Of a stretch of 13,413 nucleotides of DNA, positions 1-7,460 are shown piece by piece. The position numbers were made by a program, and so were the translations under genes. This stretch comes from Bacteroidaceae bacterium (lineage in GTDB: Bacteria > Bacteroidota > Bacteroidia > Bacteroidales > Bacteroidaceae): contig JAFYWE010000054.1 in NCBI GenBank assembly GCA_017558165.1, forward strand, positions 1-13,413, written 5' to 3'. The stretch's first letter is position 1, and the number at the start of each line of letters is the position of its first letter. The notes beneath the pieces are model-generated. The model did not search any database and was not told the origin of the DNA. It saw only the letters and a list, made by a program, of their open reading frames with translations.

Positions 1-148
1 CTGACACAGCAAGCACAGAGCCCTTTGCAGGGTCGGCAAGACCTGCCTGTGGCGCGTGACCTATTGATGTTGCGATACCCTGCTTGCCACGATAGTCGAG
101 TGTAACGACACCGCAGTCGCTGAGCGGCAACTGGATTTCACCCTGACA
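1..148 (-). CDS. purL: Continuation of purL downstream of the amber codon (partial, runs off the window edge)
   Basis: On the minus strand the 49 codons after the TAG at 149-151 stay open in the same frame and begin CQGEIQLPLSDCGVV, then continue through DYRGKQGIATSIGHAP and end GSVLAVS at the window edge. This is the expected PurL sequence directly after the VTGK-ARQ segment, so there is no frameshift, insertion or deletion, only one codon change. No convincing new start codon follows the amber, so this part is probably made only if UAG is read through. It may equally be the 3' half of a recently inactivated gene. The rest, including the C-terminal glutaminase domain that supplies ammonia, lies outside the window. 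Confidence 0.85.
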
Positions 149-151
149 CTA
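149..151 (-). other. In-frame amber (TAG) codon inside purL
   Basis: The plus-strand triplet cta reads TAG on the coding strand. The surrounding translation is GKIARQ-stop-CQGEIQ. From memory, Bacteroides homologues read ARQQCQGEIQ here and E. coli PurL has ARDQ at the same place, so the replaced residue is a conserved Gln. CAG to TAG is a single C-to-T transition. Explanations are a nonsense mutation, a sequencing error, or UAG read as Gln by a suppressor tRNA. Confidence 0.9.
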
Positions 152-1987
152 CTGACGTGCAATCTTACCTGTTACCGAACGGTCAACCTTGTTTGTCAAC
201 CAGTCCTTACATGCGACAGCCTCAAGACGCAATACATCGGTCAGGTACTCCTCGATCTTCTCGGCATCGTACTCGGCATCCTTGTAGTGACGCTCAACGG
301 TCTTGTCAATCATATATGTCTTTGGTGAAGAGCCGAACATCTGGCTTACAGAGAGGTCGAAAGGACGCTTGCCGTCGGCCTGCTCGAATGCGAAGCGGGC
401 GTCACCTGTTGTCTCGCCGACAACGTACATTGGAGCGCGCTCACGCTCGGCAACCTTGCGTACATACTCGATGGCATCCTCCTTGATGAGCAAGCCCATA
501 CGCTCCTGTGACTCGTTGGCAATGATCTCCTTTGCCGAGAGTGTGCTGTCACCTACAGGCAGGTTTTCCATGTTGATGAGACCACCGCACTCCTCAACGA
601 GCTCCGAGAGACAGTTGACGTGACCGGCTGAACCGTGGTCGTGGATTGAAACTACCGGGTTTGTATCGTCCTCGCAGAGTGCGCGTACAACGTTGTATGC
701 ACGCTTCTGCATCTCGGCATTCGCACGCTGTACGGCGTTGAGCTCGATACCCGATGAGTAACGGCCTGTATCAACAGAAGAAACCGAACCGCCACCAAGA
801 CCGATACGGTAGTTGTCACCACCCATGACGATTACCTTGTTGCCCTTCTCTGGTGCACCCTTGAGACAGTCGCGGCGTGTACCGTAGCCCACACCACCGG
901 CAAGCATGATAACCTTGTCGTAACCGTATACCTCATCGTTCTCCTTGTGCTCGAATGTAAGCACTGAACCGCAGATGAGTGGCTGACCGAACTTGTTACC
1001 GAAATCCGAAGCACCGTTAGAGGCCTTTGTAAGGATCTGCTCAGGTGTCTGGTACAACCACTTGCGAACAGGGAGAACCTCCTCCCACTTGCGGTCGTTG
1101 TATGTACGTGGATATGATGTCATGTAGACTGCAGTACCTGCAATTGGCCATGAACCCTTACCGCCACCCATACGGTCGCGGATCTCACCACCTGTACCTG
1201 TAGAAGCACCGTTGAATGGCTCTACGGTTGTAGGGAAGTTGTGCGTCTCGGCCTTGAGCGAGATTACAGTCTCGATATCCTTGATTACGAAATAGTCGGG
1301 GATTGAGTGGTCGGCCGGTGCGAACTGCTCGACTACAGGCCCCTGTGCGAATGCCACGTTGTCCTTGTATGCCGAGATGATGCTGTTGCGGTTCTCGTTT
1401 GTGGTGCGCTTGATCATAGCGAAGAGTGATGAAGGCATCTCCTCACCGTCGATGATGAATGTACCGCCGAAGATCTTGTGACGGCAGTGCTCCGAGTTGA
1501 TCTGCGCAAAACCGAACACCTCACTGTCGGTGAGCTTGCGGCCAAGTTCACCCTCTACACGGTGCAGATAGTCAATCTCCTCCTTTGAGAGCGCAAGACC
1601 CTCCTGCTCGTTGTAGCTGTCGAGATCCTCGATGAACTCGATAGGCTTTGGCTGGATATCGACTGTAAAGATCTCCTGGTCGAGACCATGATACATACGC
1701 TGCAACATAGGATCGTACTCGGCGTTCTCGTCCTTCACGGCAAAGTACTCCTCGATACGTGCGATGCCTGTAAGACCCATGTTCTGGGTAATCTCCACCG
1801 CGTTTGTACTCCATGGGGTAATCATTTCACGACGGGGACCGATAAAGTATCCCTCCATTGTCTCACCCTCAACGGGAGTAGCCTCTCCGTAGAGCCAACA
1901 AAGCTTTTCAATGTCAGCGGCTGTCAAGGCGCTGTTTGCCTGGGTTGCGATAACCGAACCGGCAGGTGTACTGAAAAAGTAGATCAT
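149..1987 (-). CDS. purL: Phosphoribosylformylglycinamidine synthase (long-form PurL), N-terminal 612 residues, ending at an in-frame amber
   Basis: FGAM synthase converts FGAR, glutamine and ATP to FGAM, the fourth step of cytosolic purine synthesis. The start MIYFFSTPAGSVIA is typical of Bacteroides-type long PurL (about 1230 residues). Visible blocks are GPRREMITPWSTNAVEITQN (residues 50-69), the signature FAQINSEHCRHKIF (160-173), and the nucleotide-binding block KAETHNFPTTVEPFNG (245-260) running into GTGGEIRDRMGGGKG (264-278). The reading frame stops at TAG (149-151) right after VTGKIARQ, about halfway through the family's usual length, and PurL sequence resumes in the same frame beyond it. 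If UAG is a true stop, the product lacks the second half of the synthase and the glutaminase domain and would probably be inactive. A promoter-like box lies 83 nt upstream. The family assignment is certain; whether the gene is functional is open. Confidence 0.93.
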   Translation of the reverse strand: MIYFFSTPAGSVIATQANSALTAADIEKLCWLYGEATPVEGETMEGYFIGPRREMITPWSTNAVEITQNMGLTGIARIEEYFAVKDENAEYDPMLQRMYHGLDQEIFTVDIQPKPIEFIEDLDSYNEQEGLALSKEEIDYLHRVEGELGRKLTDSEVFGFAQINSEHCRHKIFGGTFIIDGEEMPSSLFAMIKRTTNENRNSIISAYKDNVAFAQGPVVEQFAPADHSIPDYFVIKDIETVISLKAETHNFPTTVEPFNGASTGTGGEIRDRMGGGKGSWPIAGTAVYMTSYPRTYNDRKWEEVLPVRKWLYQTPEQILTKASNGASDFGNKFGQPLICGSVLTFEHKENDEVYGYDKVIMLAGGVGYGTRRDCLKGAPEKGNKVIVMGGDNYRIGLGGGSVSSVDTGRYSSGIELNAVQRANAEMQKRAYNVVRALCEDDTNPVVSIHDHGSAGHVNCLSELVEECGGLINMENLPVGDSTLSAKEIIANESQERMGLLIKEDAIEYVRKVAERERAPMYVVGETTGDARFAFEQADGKRPFDLSVSQMFGSSPKTYMIDKTVERHYKDAEYDAEKIEEYLTDVLRLEAVACKDWLTNKVDRSVTGKIARQ

Positions 1988-2069
1988 AGATGATTTATTT
2001 TATGTTTTATATCAATCACTTGAAGGCAAACGCCCGCGACAGGCACGGACATATGCGTGTACATTACTG

Positions 2070-2077
2070 CAAATGTA
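2070..2077 (-). promoter_or_regulatory. Bacteroidetes-type -7 box for purL
   Basis: On the minus strand the octamer is TACATTTG, an exact match to the Bacteroidetes -7 consensus TAnnTTTG. A TTG lies 22 nt further upstream and could serve as a weak -33 element. Transcription would start near 2063 and leave a leader of roughly 75 nt before the purL ATG at 1987. I see no riboswitch-like structure in the leader. Assigned by motif only. Confidence 0.45.
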
Positions 2078-2194
2078 ACCATAAAAAATGATTTAAGGAC
2101 AATATTCGGGAACATTTGTTACGGCCCGGCATTATTATTCTGTAATTATTACATAATTATCCCGCGGCAACATCCGCCTTACCCGAATATTTCA

Positions 2195-2202
2195 TAAATT
2201 TG
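2195..2202 (+). promoter_or_regulatory. Bacteroidetes-type -7 box for the ZIP transporter
   Basis: TAAATTTG matches TAnnTTTG exactly. No good -33 TTTG is seen at the usual distance. The predicted start of transcription is around 2208, which rules out the upstream TTG codon at 2200 as a start, because it lies inside the box, and fits translation from the ATG at 2257. Confidence 0.45.
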
Positions 2203-2256
2203 CATCCGCGCCCTGCAATGGGCGCGATGTCTAATCATAAAAAAGTACCATACAGA

Positions 2257-3030
2257 ATGGAATTGTTCATAGGACTCATAGTACCGATGGCGGGCACTGC
2301 GCTTGGCGCCTCATTGGTCTTTCTCATACGCGACAGGATATCTCAGATAACCAACAACGCGATGCTCGGATTCGCTTCGGGCATAATGGTCGCGGCCAGT
2401 TTCTGGTCGTTGCTACAGCCGGCACTGGAGCAGACCGGAGACGGGCTTGCCAACAGCTGGCCTGTAATCGTCGGGTTCATTGCGGGAATGGGATTCCTGC
2501 TGTTGCTCGACACCGTCATCCCGCACCAGCACAGTGACAACGAGCCACCCGAAGGCCCCAAATCGTCGCTTTCACGCGCCACCAAGATGATACTTGCCGT
2601 GGGACTGCACAACATCCCCGAGGGTATGGCTGTGGGCGTAGTCCTGTCGGGCGTGATGGGCGGTAACACGAGCCTCACCGTTGCAGGCGCGCTTGCGCTG
2701 TCGATAGGTATGGCAATACAGAACATACCCGAGGGCGCGATAATATCGATACCTCTTCACGGTGAGGGCAAGAGCAAGCCGAAGGCGTTCCTGCTCGGTG
2801 CGCTGTCGGGACTGGTCGAGCCATTGGCAGCAGTTGCAACGATGCTATTCCTGAGCGACAGCGCCGGAGCAATGCCGGTATTGCTTGCATTTGCTGCCGG
2901 AGCAATGCTGTATGTGGTTGTGGAAGAGCTCATTCCGTCATCACAGCAGGGCAAACACAGCAACATAGGCACAATATGCTTTGCCACAGGATTCGTACTG
3001 ATGATGATGCTCGACGCAGTCCTAAACTAA
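2257..3030 (+). CDS. ZIP-family divalent metal transporter (GufA/ZupT-like)
   Basis: An inner-membrane importer of zinc or related divalent metals, 257 residues with about eight hydrophobic segments. The two metal-site helices are visible: HNIPEGMAVG (residues 118-127) and QNIPEGA (155-161), plus VEELIP (222-227) further on. A short His-containing cytoplasmic loop, PHQHSD (89-94), precedes the first of them. Gln rather than His in the second motif is known from the GufA branch, of which the structurally studied BbZIP is a member. I chose the ATG at 2257 (MELFIGLIVPMAGT) because ZIP proteins normally begin at this hydrophobic segment; in-frame starts at 2200, 2218 and 2227 would add a charged, poorly conserved extension. 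The gene stands alone with its own promoter box and a weak terminator. Metal specificity cannot be read from the sequence. Confidence 0.88.
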   Translation: MELFIGLIVPMAGTALGASLVFLIRDRISQITNNAMLGFASGIMVAASFWSLLQPALEQTGDGLANSWPVIVGFIAGMGFLLLLDTVIPHQHSDNEPPEGPKSSLSRATKMILAVGLHNIPEGMAVGVVLSGVMGGNTSLTVAGALALSIGMAIQNIPEGAIISIPLHGEGKSKPKAFLLGALSGLVEPLAAVATMLFLSDSAGAMPVLLAFAAGAMLYVVVEELIPSSQQGKHSNIGTICFATGFVLMMMLDAVLN

Positions 3031-3050
3031 GTTAAATTGCACATTTGAGA

Positions 3051-3068
3051 AAAAAACTCCGGTTTTTT
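3051..3068 (+). terminator. Weak terminator-like hairpin after the ZIP gene
   Basis: AAAAAAC and GTTTTTT form a 7-bp stem around the loop TCCG, and the descending arm doubles as the T-run. It lies 20 nt after the ZIP stop codon and before the nuo promoter box, a sensible place for termination. The stem is A/T-rich and weak, so this is tentative. Confidence 0.35.
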
Positions 3069-3093
3069 CATCCACCCCGTCTGTTATTTTTCT

Positions 3094-3101
3094 TATGTTT
3101 G
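3094..3101 (+). promoter_or_regulatory. Bacteroidetes-type -7 box for the nuo operon
   Basis: TATGTTTG matches TAnnTTTG. It lies 98 nt before the nuoA ATG, giving a leader of about 90 nt. No clear -33 TTTG is present, only a T-run at 3063-3068. It is the best promoter candidate between the ZIP gene and nuoA. Confidence 0.45.
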
Positions 3102-3199
3102 CAAAGACAACATGACAGGCCCCACCGACGTCTTGACACCCCATCTATTGGAGTTCTCCACGCAGAGCCTTATGAGATAAGAATTTAAATTGTCAAGAT

Positions 3200-3550
3200 A
3201 TGAACCTAGTGATGCTTTTTGCGATAATAATCGCATCCATTGTCTTTGTGGCAATGGTAATGATCATTACAAAGTGGATTTCGCCACGCACATTCAACAG
3301 GCAGAAAGGCGAGACATACGAGTGCGGTATCCCCACCCAGGGCTCGACCTGGATACACTTCAAGGCGGGATACTACCTTTTTGCCATCCTTTTCCTCATG
3401 TTCGACATTGAAGCCATATTCCTGTTCCCATGGGCTACCATAGTCCAGGAGCTGGGAATGAAGGCTCTTGTAGGTATACTTTTCTTCCTTTCTTTCCTTA
3501 TACTCGGCCTGGCATACGCCTGGCGTAAAAATGCACTTGTATGGAAATAA
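3200..3550 (+). CDS. nuoA: NADH-quinone oxidoreductase subunit A
   Basis: A small membrane subunit of complex I at the junction between the Q module and the membrane arm, 116 residues with three hydrophobic helices. The loop after helix 1 carries YECGIP (residues 40-45), whose Cys is the one known from mitochondrial ND3. Helix 2 carries FDIEAIFLFPWA (68-79) with the acidic pair D69 and E71, matching the conserved Asp/Glu of E. coli NuoA. Length and motifs are normal for the family. It is the first gene of the operon; its end overlaps the nuoB start by 10 nt, implying translational coupling. A second in-frame Met at residue 5 could also serve as the start. Confidence 0.95.
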   Translation: MNLVMLFAIIIASIVFVAMVMIITKWISPRTFNRQKGETYECGIPTQGSTWIHFKAGYYLFAILFLMFDIEAIFLFPWATIVQELGMKALVGILFFLSFLILGLAYAWRKNALVWK

Positions 3551-4179
3551 AGAGACCCAAGATAAAATCCATCCCCTACGAGGAGTTCAAGGACAACGAT
3601 ACGCTTGAGGCAATGATTGCCCAGATAAACAAGGAGCGCACCAACGTGCTCCTTGGCAAGCTTGACGACCTCATCAACTGGGGACGCAGCAACTCGCTGT
3701 GGTCACTCACGTTTGCCACAAGCTGTTGTGGTATAGAGTTCATGTCAGTAGGTGCCGCCAGGTATGACTTCGCACGTTTCGGTTTTGAGGTGACACGCAA
3801 TTCACCCCGTCAGGCCGACCTTATCATGTGTGCGGGAACCATAACCCACAAAATGGCACCCGTACTCAAGCGCCTGTACGACCAGATGGCCGAGCCCAAA
3901 TATGTGGTCGCAGTGGGCGGATGCGCCATCAGCGGTGGCCCTTTCAAGGATTCATACCACGTACTCAACGGAATTGACAAGATAATACCCGTTGACGTTT
4001 ATATACCAGGATGCCCGCCGCGCCCCGAGGCCATCCTCTATGGCATGATGCAGCTGCAGCGCAAGGTCAAGATTGAGAAGTTCCTTGGAGGCAAGAACGC
4101 GCACCAGAACAGGAAAGAGATACCCGACGAACCGATAATCGTAACAAACTACCCCACCGGGGAGGATAAAAAAGAATGA
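3541..4179 (+). CDS. nuoB: NADH-quinone oxidoreductase subunit B, N2 cluster carrier
   Basis: A peripheral Q-module subunit of 212 residues that binds the terminal 4Fe-4S cluster N2, which donates electrons to quinone. All four ligands are present: the adjacent pair C62-C63 in TSCCGIEF, C128 in VGGCAISGGPF, and C158 in IPGCPPRPEA. The region around RYDFARFGFEVTRNSPRQAD is also family-typical. The N-terminus (about 45 residues) and the C-terminal tail after about residue 175 are charged extensions. It overlaps nuoA by 10 nt and shares an ATGA stop/start with nuoCD, so the three genes are likely coupled in translation. Confidence 0.96.
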   Translation: MEIKRPKIKSIPYEEFKDNDTLEAMIAQINKERTNVLLGKLDDLINWGRSNSLWSLTFATSCCGIEFMSVGAARYDFARFGFEVTRNSPRQADLIMCAGTITHKMAPVLKRLYDQMAEPKYVVAVGGCAISGGPFKDSYHVLNGIDKIIPVDVYIPGCPPRPEAILYGMMQLQRKVKIEKFLGGKNAHQNRKEIPDEPIIVTNYPTGEDKKE

Positions 4180-5750
4180 CAGAGATGGAGGTCAAATTCA
4201 TAGAACTGGACGAGTTCCGCAACGCAATGCAACGTGAGCGTGAGAGAGGTATGGACTTCTTGCGCGAAATTGTGGGAATGGACTGGGGCGAAGAGGGCCT
4301 TGGAGCGATATATATACTCGAGAACAGCAACACCCGTGAGAATACAGAGATTGGCGTGCGCACCACAGAACGCGAGAAGCCACAGATACCTACCGTCAGC
4401 GACATATGGCAGGTAGCGGAGTTGTATGAGCGCGAGGTGTTCGACTTTTTCGGCATCGAGTTCACCGGGCACCACGACCTGCGACGTCTGTTCCTGCGCA
4501 ACGACTGGGTGGGACACCCCCTGCGCAAGGATTACGACGCAAGCGAGACACTCAACCCGGTGCGCCTTGAGAGCGAGCCCGCCGAGGAGTTCCAGCGCGA
4601 ATACGATATACAGGACGATAAGGAGATGGCCAAGATTGTGGAGAAGCTTAAGATACTCCACTATGACCAGTTCATCATAAACATAGGCCCGCAGCACCCC
4701 GCCACACACGGAGTACTGCACTTTCACCTTGCCCTTGAGGGCGAGGAGGTACGCAAGGTCGACATCCGTTGCGGTTACATACACCGCGGAATTGAGAAGA
4801 TGTGCGAAAGCCGCACCTATCCCCAGATACTGCCGTTCTGCGACAGGCTCGACTATCTCAGCGCCCACCAGAACCGCCATGCCGTGTGCATGTGCATAGA
4901 GAAAGCCTTGGGACTTGAGCTCACCGACCGCACGCAGTACATACGCACCATCATGGACGAGTTGCAGCGCATTGACTCTCACCTGCTCATGTACTCCTGC
5001 ATGGCAATGGATATGGGAGCAATCACGGGATTCATATACGGTTTCCGCGAGCGCGAGAAGATACTCGACATCATGGAAGAGGTCACTGGCGGAAGACTCA
5101 TACAGAACTACTATGTAATAGGCGGAGTACAGGCTGACATCACAGCGAATTTCGCAAGGAAGGTGAAGGAGTACTGCAACGACCAGAAGATGAGAATCAA
5201 GGAGTACTACGACCTTTTCGTGAACAACGTCATATTCCGTAACCGCTCCATCGGAGTGGGCGTGCTCACGCGCGAGGATGCAATCTCGTTCGGTGCAACC
5301 GGCGGTACAGGACGTGCATCGGGCTGGGCATGCGACGTGCGCAAGCGCTACCCCTATGCAATGTACGACAAGGTCGAGTTCAAGGAGATACTGCACACCG
5401 ACGGCGACTGCTACGCACGCCTGTTAGTGCGCCTTGAGGAGATACTTGAATCAATCCACATAATTGAGCAGCTCATCGACAACATCCCCGAGGGTGAGTA
5501 CAAGGTAAAGACAAAACCTATAATCAAGCTGCCCGAAGGACGCTTCAGCGCATCGGTAGAGGGCACACGCGGCGAGTTCGGTGTATTCATCGAGAGCCAT
5601 GGCGACAAGTCGCCCTACCGTCTAAAATTCCGTCCTACAGGACTGCCGCTCATCGCTGCCGCCCACAAGATAATGAAGCGTTGCAAGATAGCCGACCTCA
5701 TAACCATAGGCGCATCGCTCGATTATGTAATCCCCGACATTGACCGATAA
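4176..5750 (+). CDS. nuoCD: NADH-quinone oxidoreductase fused subunits C/D
   Basis: One 524-residue polypeptide carries both Q-module subunits. The NuoC part (about 1-130) shows EREVFDFFGIEFTGHHDLRR (85-104) and GHPLRKDY (113-120). A charged linker (about 130-160) leads to the NuoD part, which opens with GPQHPATHGV (171-180). By family comparison H178 and Y227 (in DRLDYLSA) correspond to the His and Tyr that line the quinone head-group site (bovine 49-kDa subunit His59 and Tyr108). Other NuoD landmarks are FGATGGTGRASG and the C-terminal DYVIPDIDR. The NuoC half is short compared with stand-alone NuoC. CD fusions are known in several bacterial groups, E. coli included, so this is a real fusion and not a frameshift artefact. 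nuoH follows after 11 nt, with no nuoE, nuoF or nuoG between. Confidence 0.96.
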   Translation: MTEMEVKFIELDEFRNAMQRERERGMDFLREIVGMDWGEEGLGAIYILENSNTRENTEIGVRTTEREKPQIPTVSDIWQVAELYEREVFDFFGIEFTGHHDLRRLFLRNDWVGHPLRKDYDASETLNPVRLESEPAEEFQREYDIQDDKEMAKIVEKLKILHYDQFIINIGPQHPATHGVLHFHLALEGEEVRKVDIRCGYIHRGIEKMCESRTYPQILPFCDRLDYLSAHQNRHAVCMCIEKALGLELTDRTQYIRTIMDELQRIDSHLLMYSCMAMDMGAITGFIYGFREREKILDIMEEVTGGRLIQNYYVIGGVQADITANFARKVKEYCNDQKMRIKEYYDLFVNNVIFRNRSIGVGVLTREDAISFGATGGTGRASGWACDVRKRYPYAMYDKVEFKEILHTDGDCYARLLVRLEEILESIHIIEQLIDNIPEGEYKVKTKPIIKLPEGRFSASVEGTRGEFGVFIESHGDKSPYRLKFRPTGLPLIAAAHKIMKRCKIADLITIGASLDYVIPDIDR

Positions 5751-5761
5751 AAAGAGAGAAA

Positions 5762-6838
5762 ATGATAGATTTCAGTTCAATAGTCACAGCCGTCGACTGC
5801 TTCTTGGAGTCGGCAATGCCCCACCAGCTGGCAATTGTAGTGAAATGCATCCTTGCCGCGGTGTGCGCCCTTGTGGCATACCTGTCGTTTGCCATACTCA
5901 TGATTTACATGGAGCGCAAGGTATGCGCATCGTTCCAGTGCCGTCTGGGCCCCACACGTGTGGGAAAATGGGGACTGCTGCAGGTATTCTCGGACGTGTT
6001 CAAGATGATTATAAAGGAAATCATCGAGATAAAGGACTCGGACCGCATACTCTACAACCTCGCGCCGTTCCTTGTTGTGATGAGCTCCATAATAACTTTC
6101 AGTTGCCTTCCGTTCGCGCGCGGGCTACAGGTGCTTGACTTCAACATTGGCATCTTCTTCATCATGGCAGCCTCATCGTTCGGTATCCTCGGCATCCTGC
6201 TTGCCGGCTGGAGCAGCAGCAACAAGTTCTCCATGATAGGTGCCATGCGAAGCGGTGGACAGATGATCAGCTACGAGCTATCCATGGGACTGAGCATTCT
6301 CACCCTTGTGGTGCTGAGCGGAACCATGCAGATAAGCGAGATTACCGAAATGCAGACAAAAGGATGGTTCATATTCCGCGGACACATACCGGCAGTTATT
6401 GCGTTCATCATATACCTGATTGCCGGAAACGCCGAGACCAACAGAGCGCCGTTCGACCTGCCCGAGGCAGAGTCGGAGCTTACGGCAGGATTCCACACCG
6501 AGTATTCGGGTATGGGATTCGGATTCTTCTATGTGGCGGAGTTCATGAACATGTTCATCATAGCAGGTATCGCCACCACCATTTTCCTTGGTGGATGGGC
6601 ACCGCTCTACATACCCGGGCTTGAGGGTTTCAACCACGCCATGTGCTACATCCCCGGCAGTATCTGGTTCATAGGCAAGACCTTGTTCATCGTTTGGGTA
6701 CTCATGTGGATAAGATGGACATTCCCGCGCCTGCGCATTGACCAGGTACTGGTGCTGGAGTGGAAGTTCCTTGTACCCATAGGGCTCATAAACCTGCTTA
6801 TAATGACAATATGTGTAGTAATGGGTTGGACATTCTAA
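5762..6838 (+). CDS. nuoH: NADH-quinone oxidoreductase subunit H
   Basis: The membrane subunit that builds the quinone chamber with NuoB and NuoD and links it to the pumping arm, 358 residues with about eight or nine hydrophobic segments. Hallmarks are ERKVCASFQCRLGPTRVG (residues 51-68), AMRSGGQMISYELSM (161-175), the acidic loop AETNRAPFDLPEAESEL (224-240) followed by TEYSGM, and a terminal RWTFPRLRIDQ. The loop's acidic residues are known to matter for coupling in complex I. The purine-rich stretch AAAGAGAG just before the ATG may help ribosome binding. It is the last gene before the repeat-bearing gap in the operon. Confidence 0.96.
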   Translation: MIDFSSIVTAVDCFLESAMPHQLAIVVKCILAAVCALVAYLSFAILMIYMERKVCASFQCRLGPTRVGKWGLLQVFSDVFKMIIKEIIEIKDSDRILYNLAPFLVVMSSIITFSCLPFARGLQVLDFNIGIFFIMAASSFGILGILLAGWSSSNKFSMIGAMRSGGQMISYELSMGLSILTLVVLSGTMQISEITEMQTKGWFIFRGHIPAVIAFIIYLIAGNAETNRAPFDLPEAESELTAGFHTEYSGMGFGFFYVAEFMNMFIIAGIATTIFLGGWAPLYIPGLEGFNHAMCYIPGSIWFIGKTLFIVWVLMWIRWTFPRLRIDQVLVLEWKFLVPIGLINLLIMTICVVMGWTF

Positions 6839-6856
6839 TTTTGGAGATGATATGAC

Positions 6857-6979
6857 TGTTGACCCATGTGCGTTTTTTCGTGGACTTGTCATCCTGAACG
6901 GATGTGAAGGATCTCAAAACCGCATTAAAAGGAGATGCTTCGACTTCGCTCAGCATGACATTTGAGCATTGGGTCAACA
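6857..6979. repeat. MITE-like palindromic repeat between nuoH and nuoI
   Basis: This segment is bounded by perfect 10-bp inverted repeats, TGTTGACCCA (6857-6866) and TGGGTCAACA (6970-6979). Inside lie two longer arms, 6887-6915 (beginning TGTCATCCTGAACG) and 6932-6960 (ending CTCAGCATGACA), which match as inverted repeats at 22 of 29 positions around a 16-nt loop. Inner arms of the form gtcatcctga...gaaggatctc are a recurrent intergenic palindrome in Bacteroidetes genomes (recalled, not searched). It contains no gene. In the nuo transcript it would fold into a long hairpin between two cistrons. Confidence 0.75.
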
Positions 6980-7007
6980 TATATATAATTACCCTAATTT
7001 TTAAAAG

Positions 7008-7454
7008 ATGAAATTTGAAGATACATACATAGGCACCGTCTTCTACACGGCCAAGTCACTGCTGACGGGCCTCAAGGTAACGCTGAAAGAGTTTTTCACA
7101 CGCAAGGTTACCGAGCAGTACCCCGAGAACAGGAAGACCCTGCAGATATCTGAGCGCCACAGGGCACGCCTTGTGATGCCGCACGATGCCGAGGGCAACA
7201 ACAGGTGCATAGCTTGCGGACTTTGCAGCATGGCCTGCCCCAACGGCACCATAAGCATCACCACCAAGAGCGTGACCGACGAGGAGAGCGGAAAGAGCAA
7301 GAAGGTGCTTGTGGAGTACAGCTACGACCTGGGCTCATGCATGTTCTGCCAGCTGTGCGTGAACGCCTGCCCAAAGAACGCCATTGAGTTCAGCAACGAG
7401 TTCGAGAACGCGGTATTCGACCGCAGGAAACTGGTATTAAGACTTAACAGATAA
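7008..7454 (+). CDS. nuoI: NADH-quinone oxidoreductase subunit I, 2[4Fe-4S] ferredoxin-like
   Basis: A Q-module subunit carrying clusters N6a and N6b, which relay electrons to N2 in NuoB. It has 148 residues, somewhat shorter than E. coli NuoI (about 180). Both CxxCxxCxxxCP motifs are complete: C67, C70, C73 and C77 in CIACGLCSMACP, and C111, C114, C117 and C121 in CMFCQLCVNACP. The amphipathic N-terminus (TAKSLLTGLKVTLKEFF) is the family's membrane-contact helix. The gene starts 169 nt after nuoH, beyond the palindromic repeat; an AT-rich stretch precedes the ATG but has no clean TAnnTTTG box. Without a NADH module this ferredoxin-like subunit may be the entry point for electrons (inference). 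Confidence 0.96.
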   Translation: MKFEDTYIGTVFYTAKSLLTGLKVTLKEFFTRKVTEQYPENRKTLQISERHRARLVMPHDAEGNNRCIACGLCSMACPNGTISITTKSVTDEESGKSKKVLVEYSYDLGSCMFCQLCVNACPKNAIEFSNEFENAVFDRRKLVLRLNR

Positions 7455-7460
7455 TAGGAT

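Noticed and set aside
149..151. Pyrrolysine or another special amino acid at the purL amber
   Set aside because: The replaced position is an ordinary conserved Gln in homologues, and purL is not a known pyrrolysine protein; mutation, error or Gln suppression fit better.
2200..2256. N-terminal extension of the ZIP transporter from TTG (2200) or the ATGs at 2218 and 2227
   Set aside because: The TTG lies inside the promoter box and the extension is charged and poorly hydrophobic; ZIP proteins normally start near MELFIGL (2257).
4149..5396. Long open frame (415 codons) antisense to nuoCD
   Set aside because: It overlaps the certain nuoCD gene almost entirely; its translation is rich in His, Val and Leu with no domain, as expected from the codon bias of the opposite strand.
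6278..6892. 204-codon open frame on the minus strand over nuoH
   Set aside because: It is a shadow of nuoH, and its start region runs into the palindromic repeat; no recognisable protein features.
6980..7007. Separate promoter for nuoI in the AT-rich stretch before its ATG
   Set aside because: TAATTTTTA resembles but does not match TAnnTTTG, and no -33 element is visible; evidence is too thin to list.
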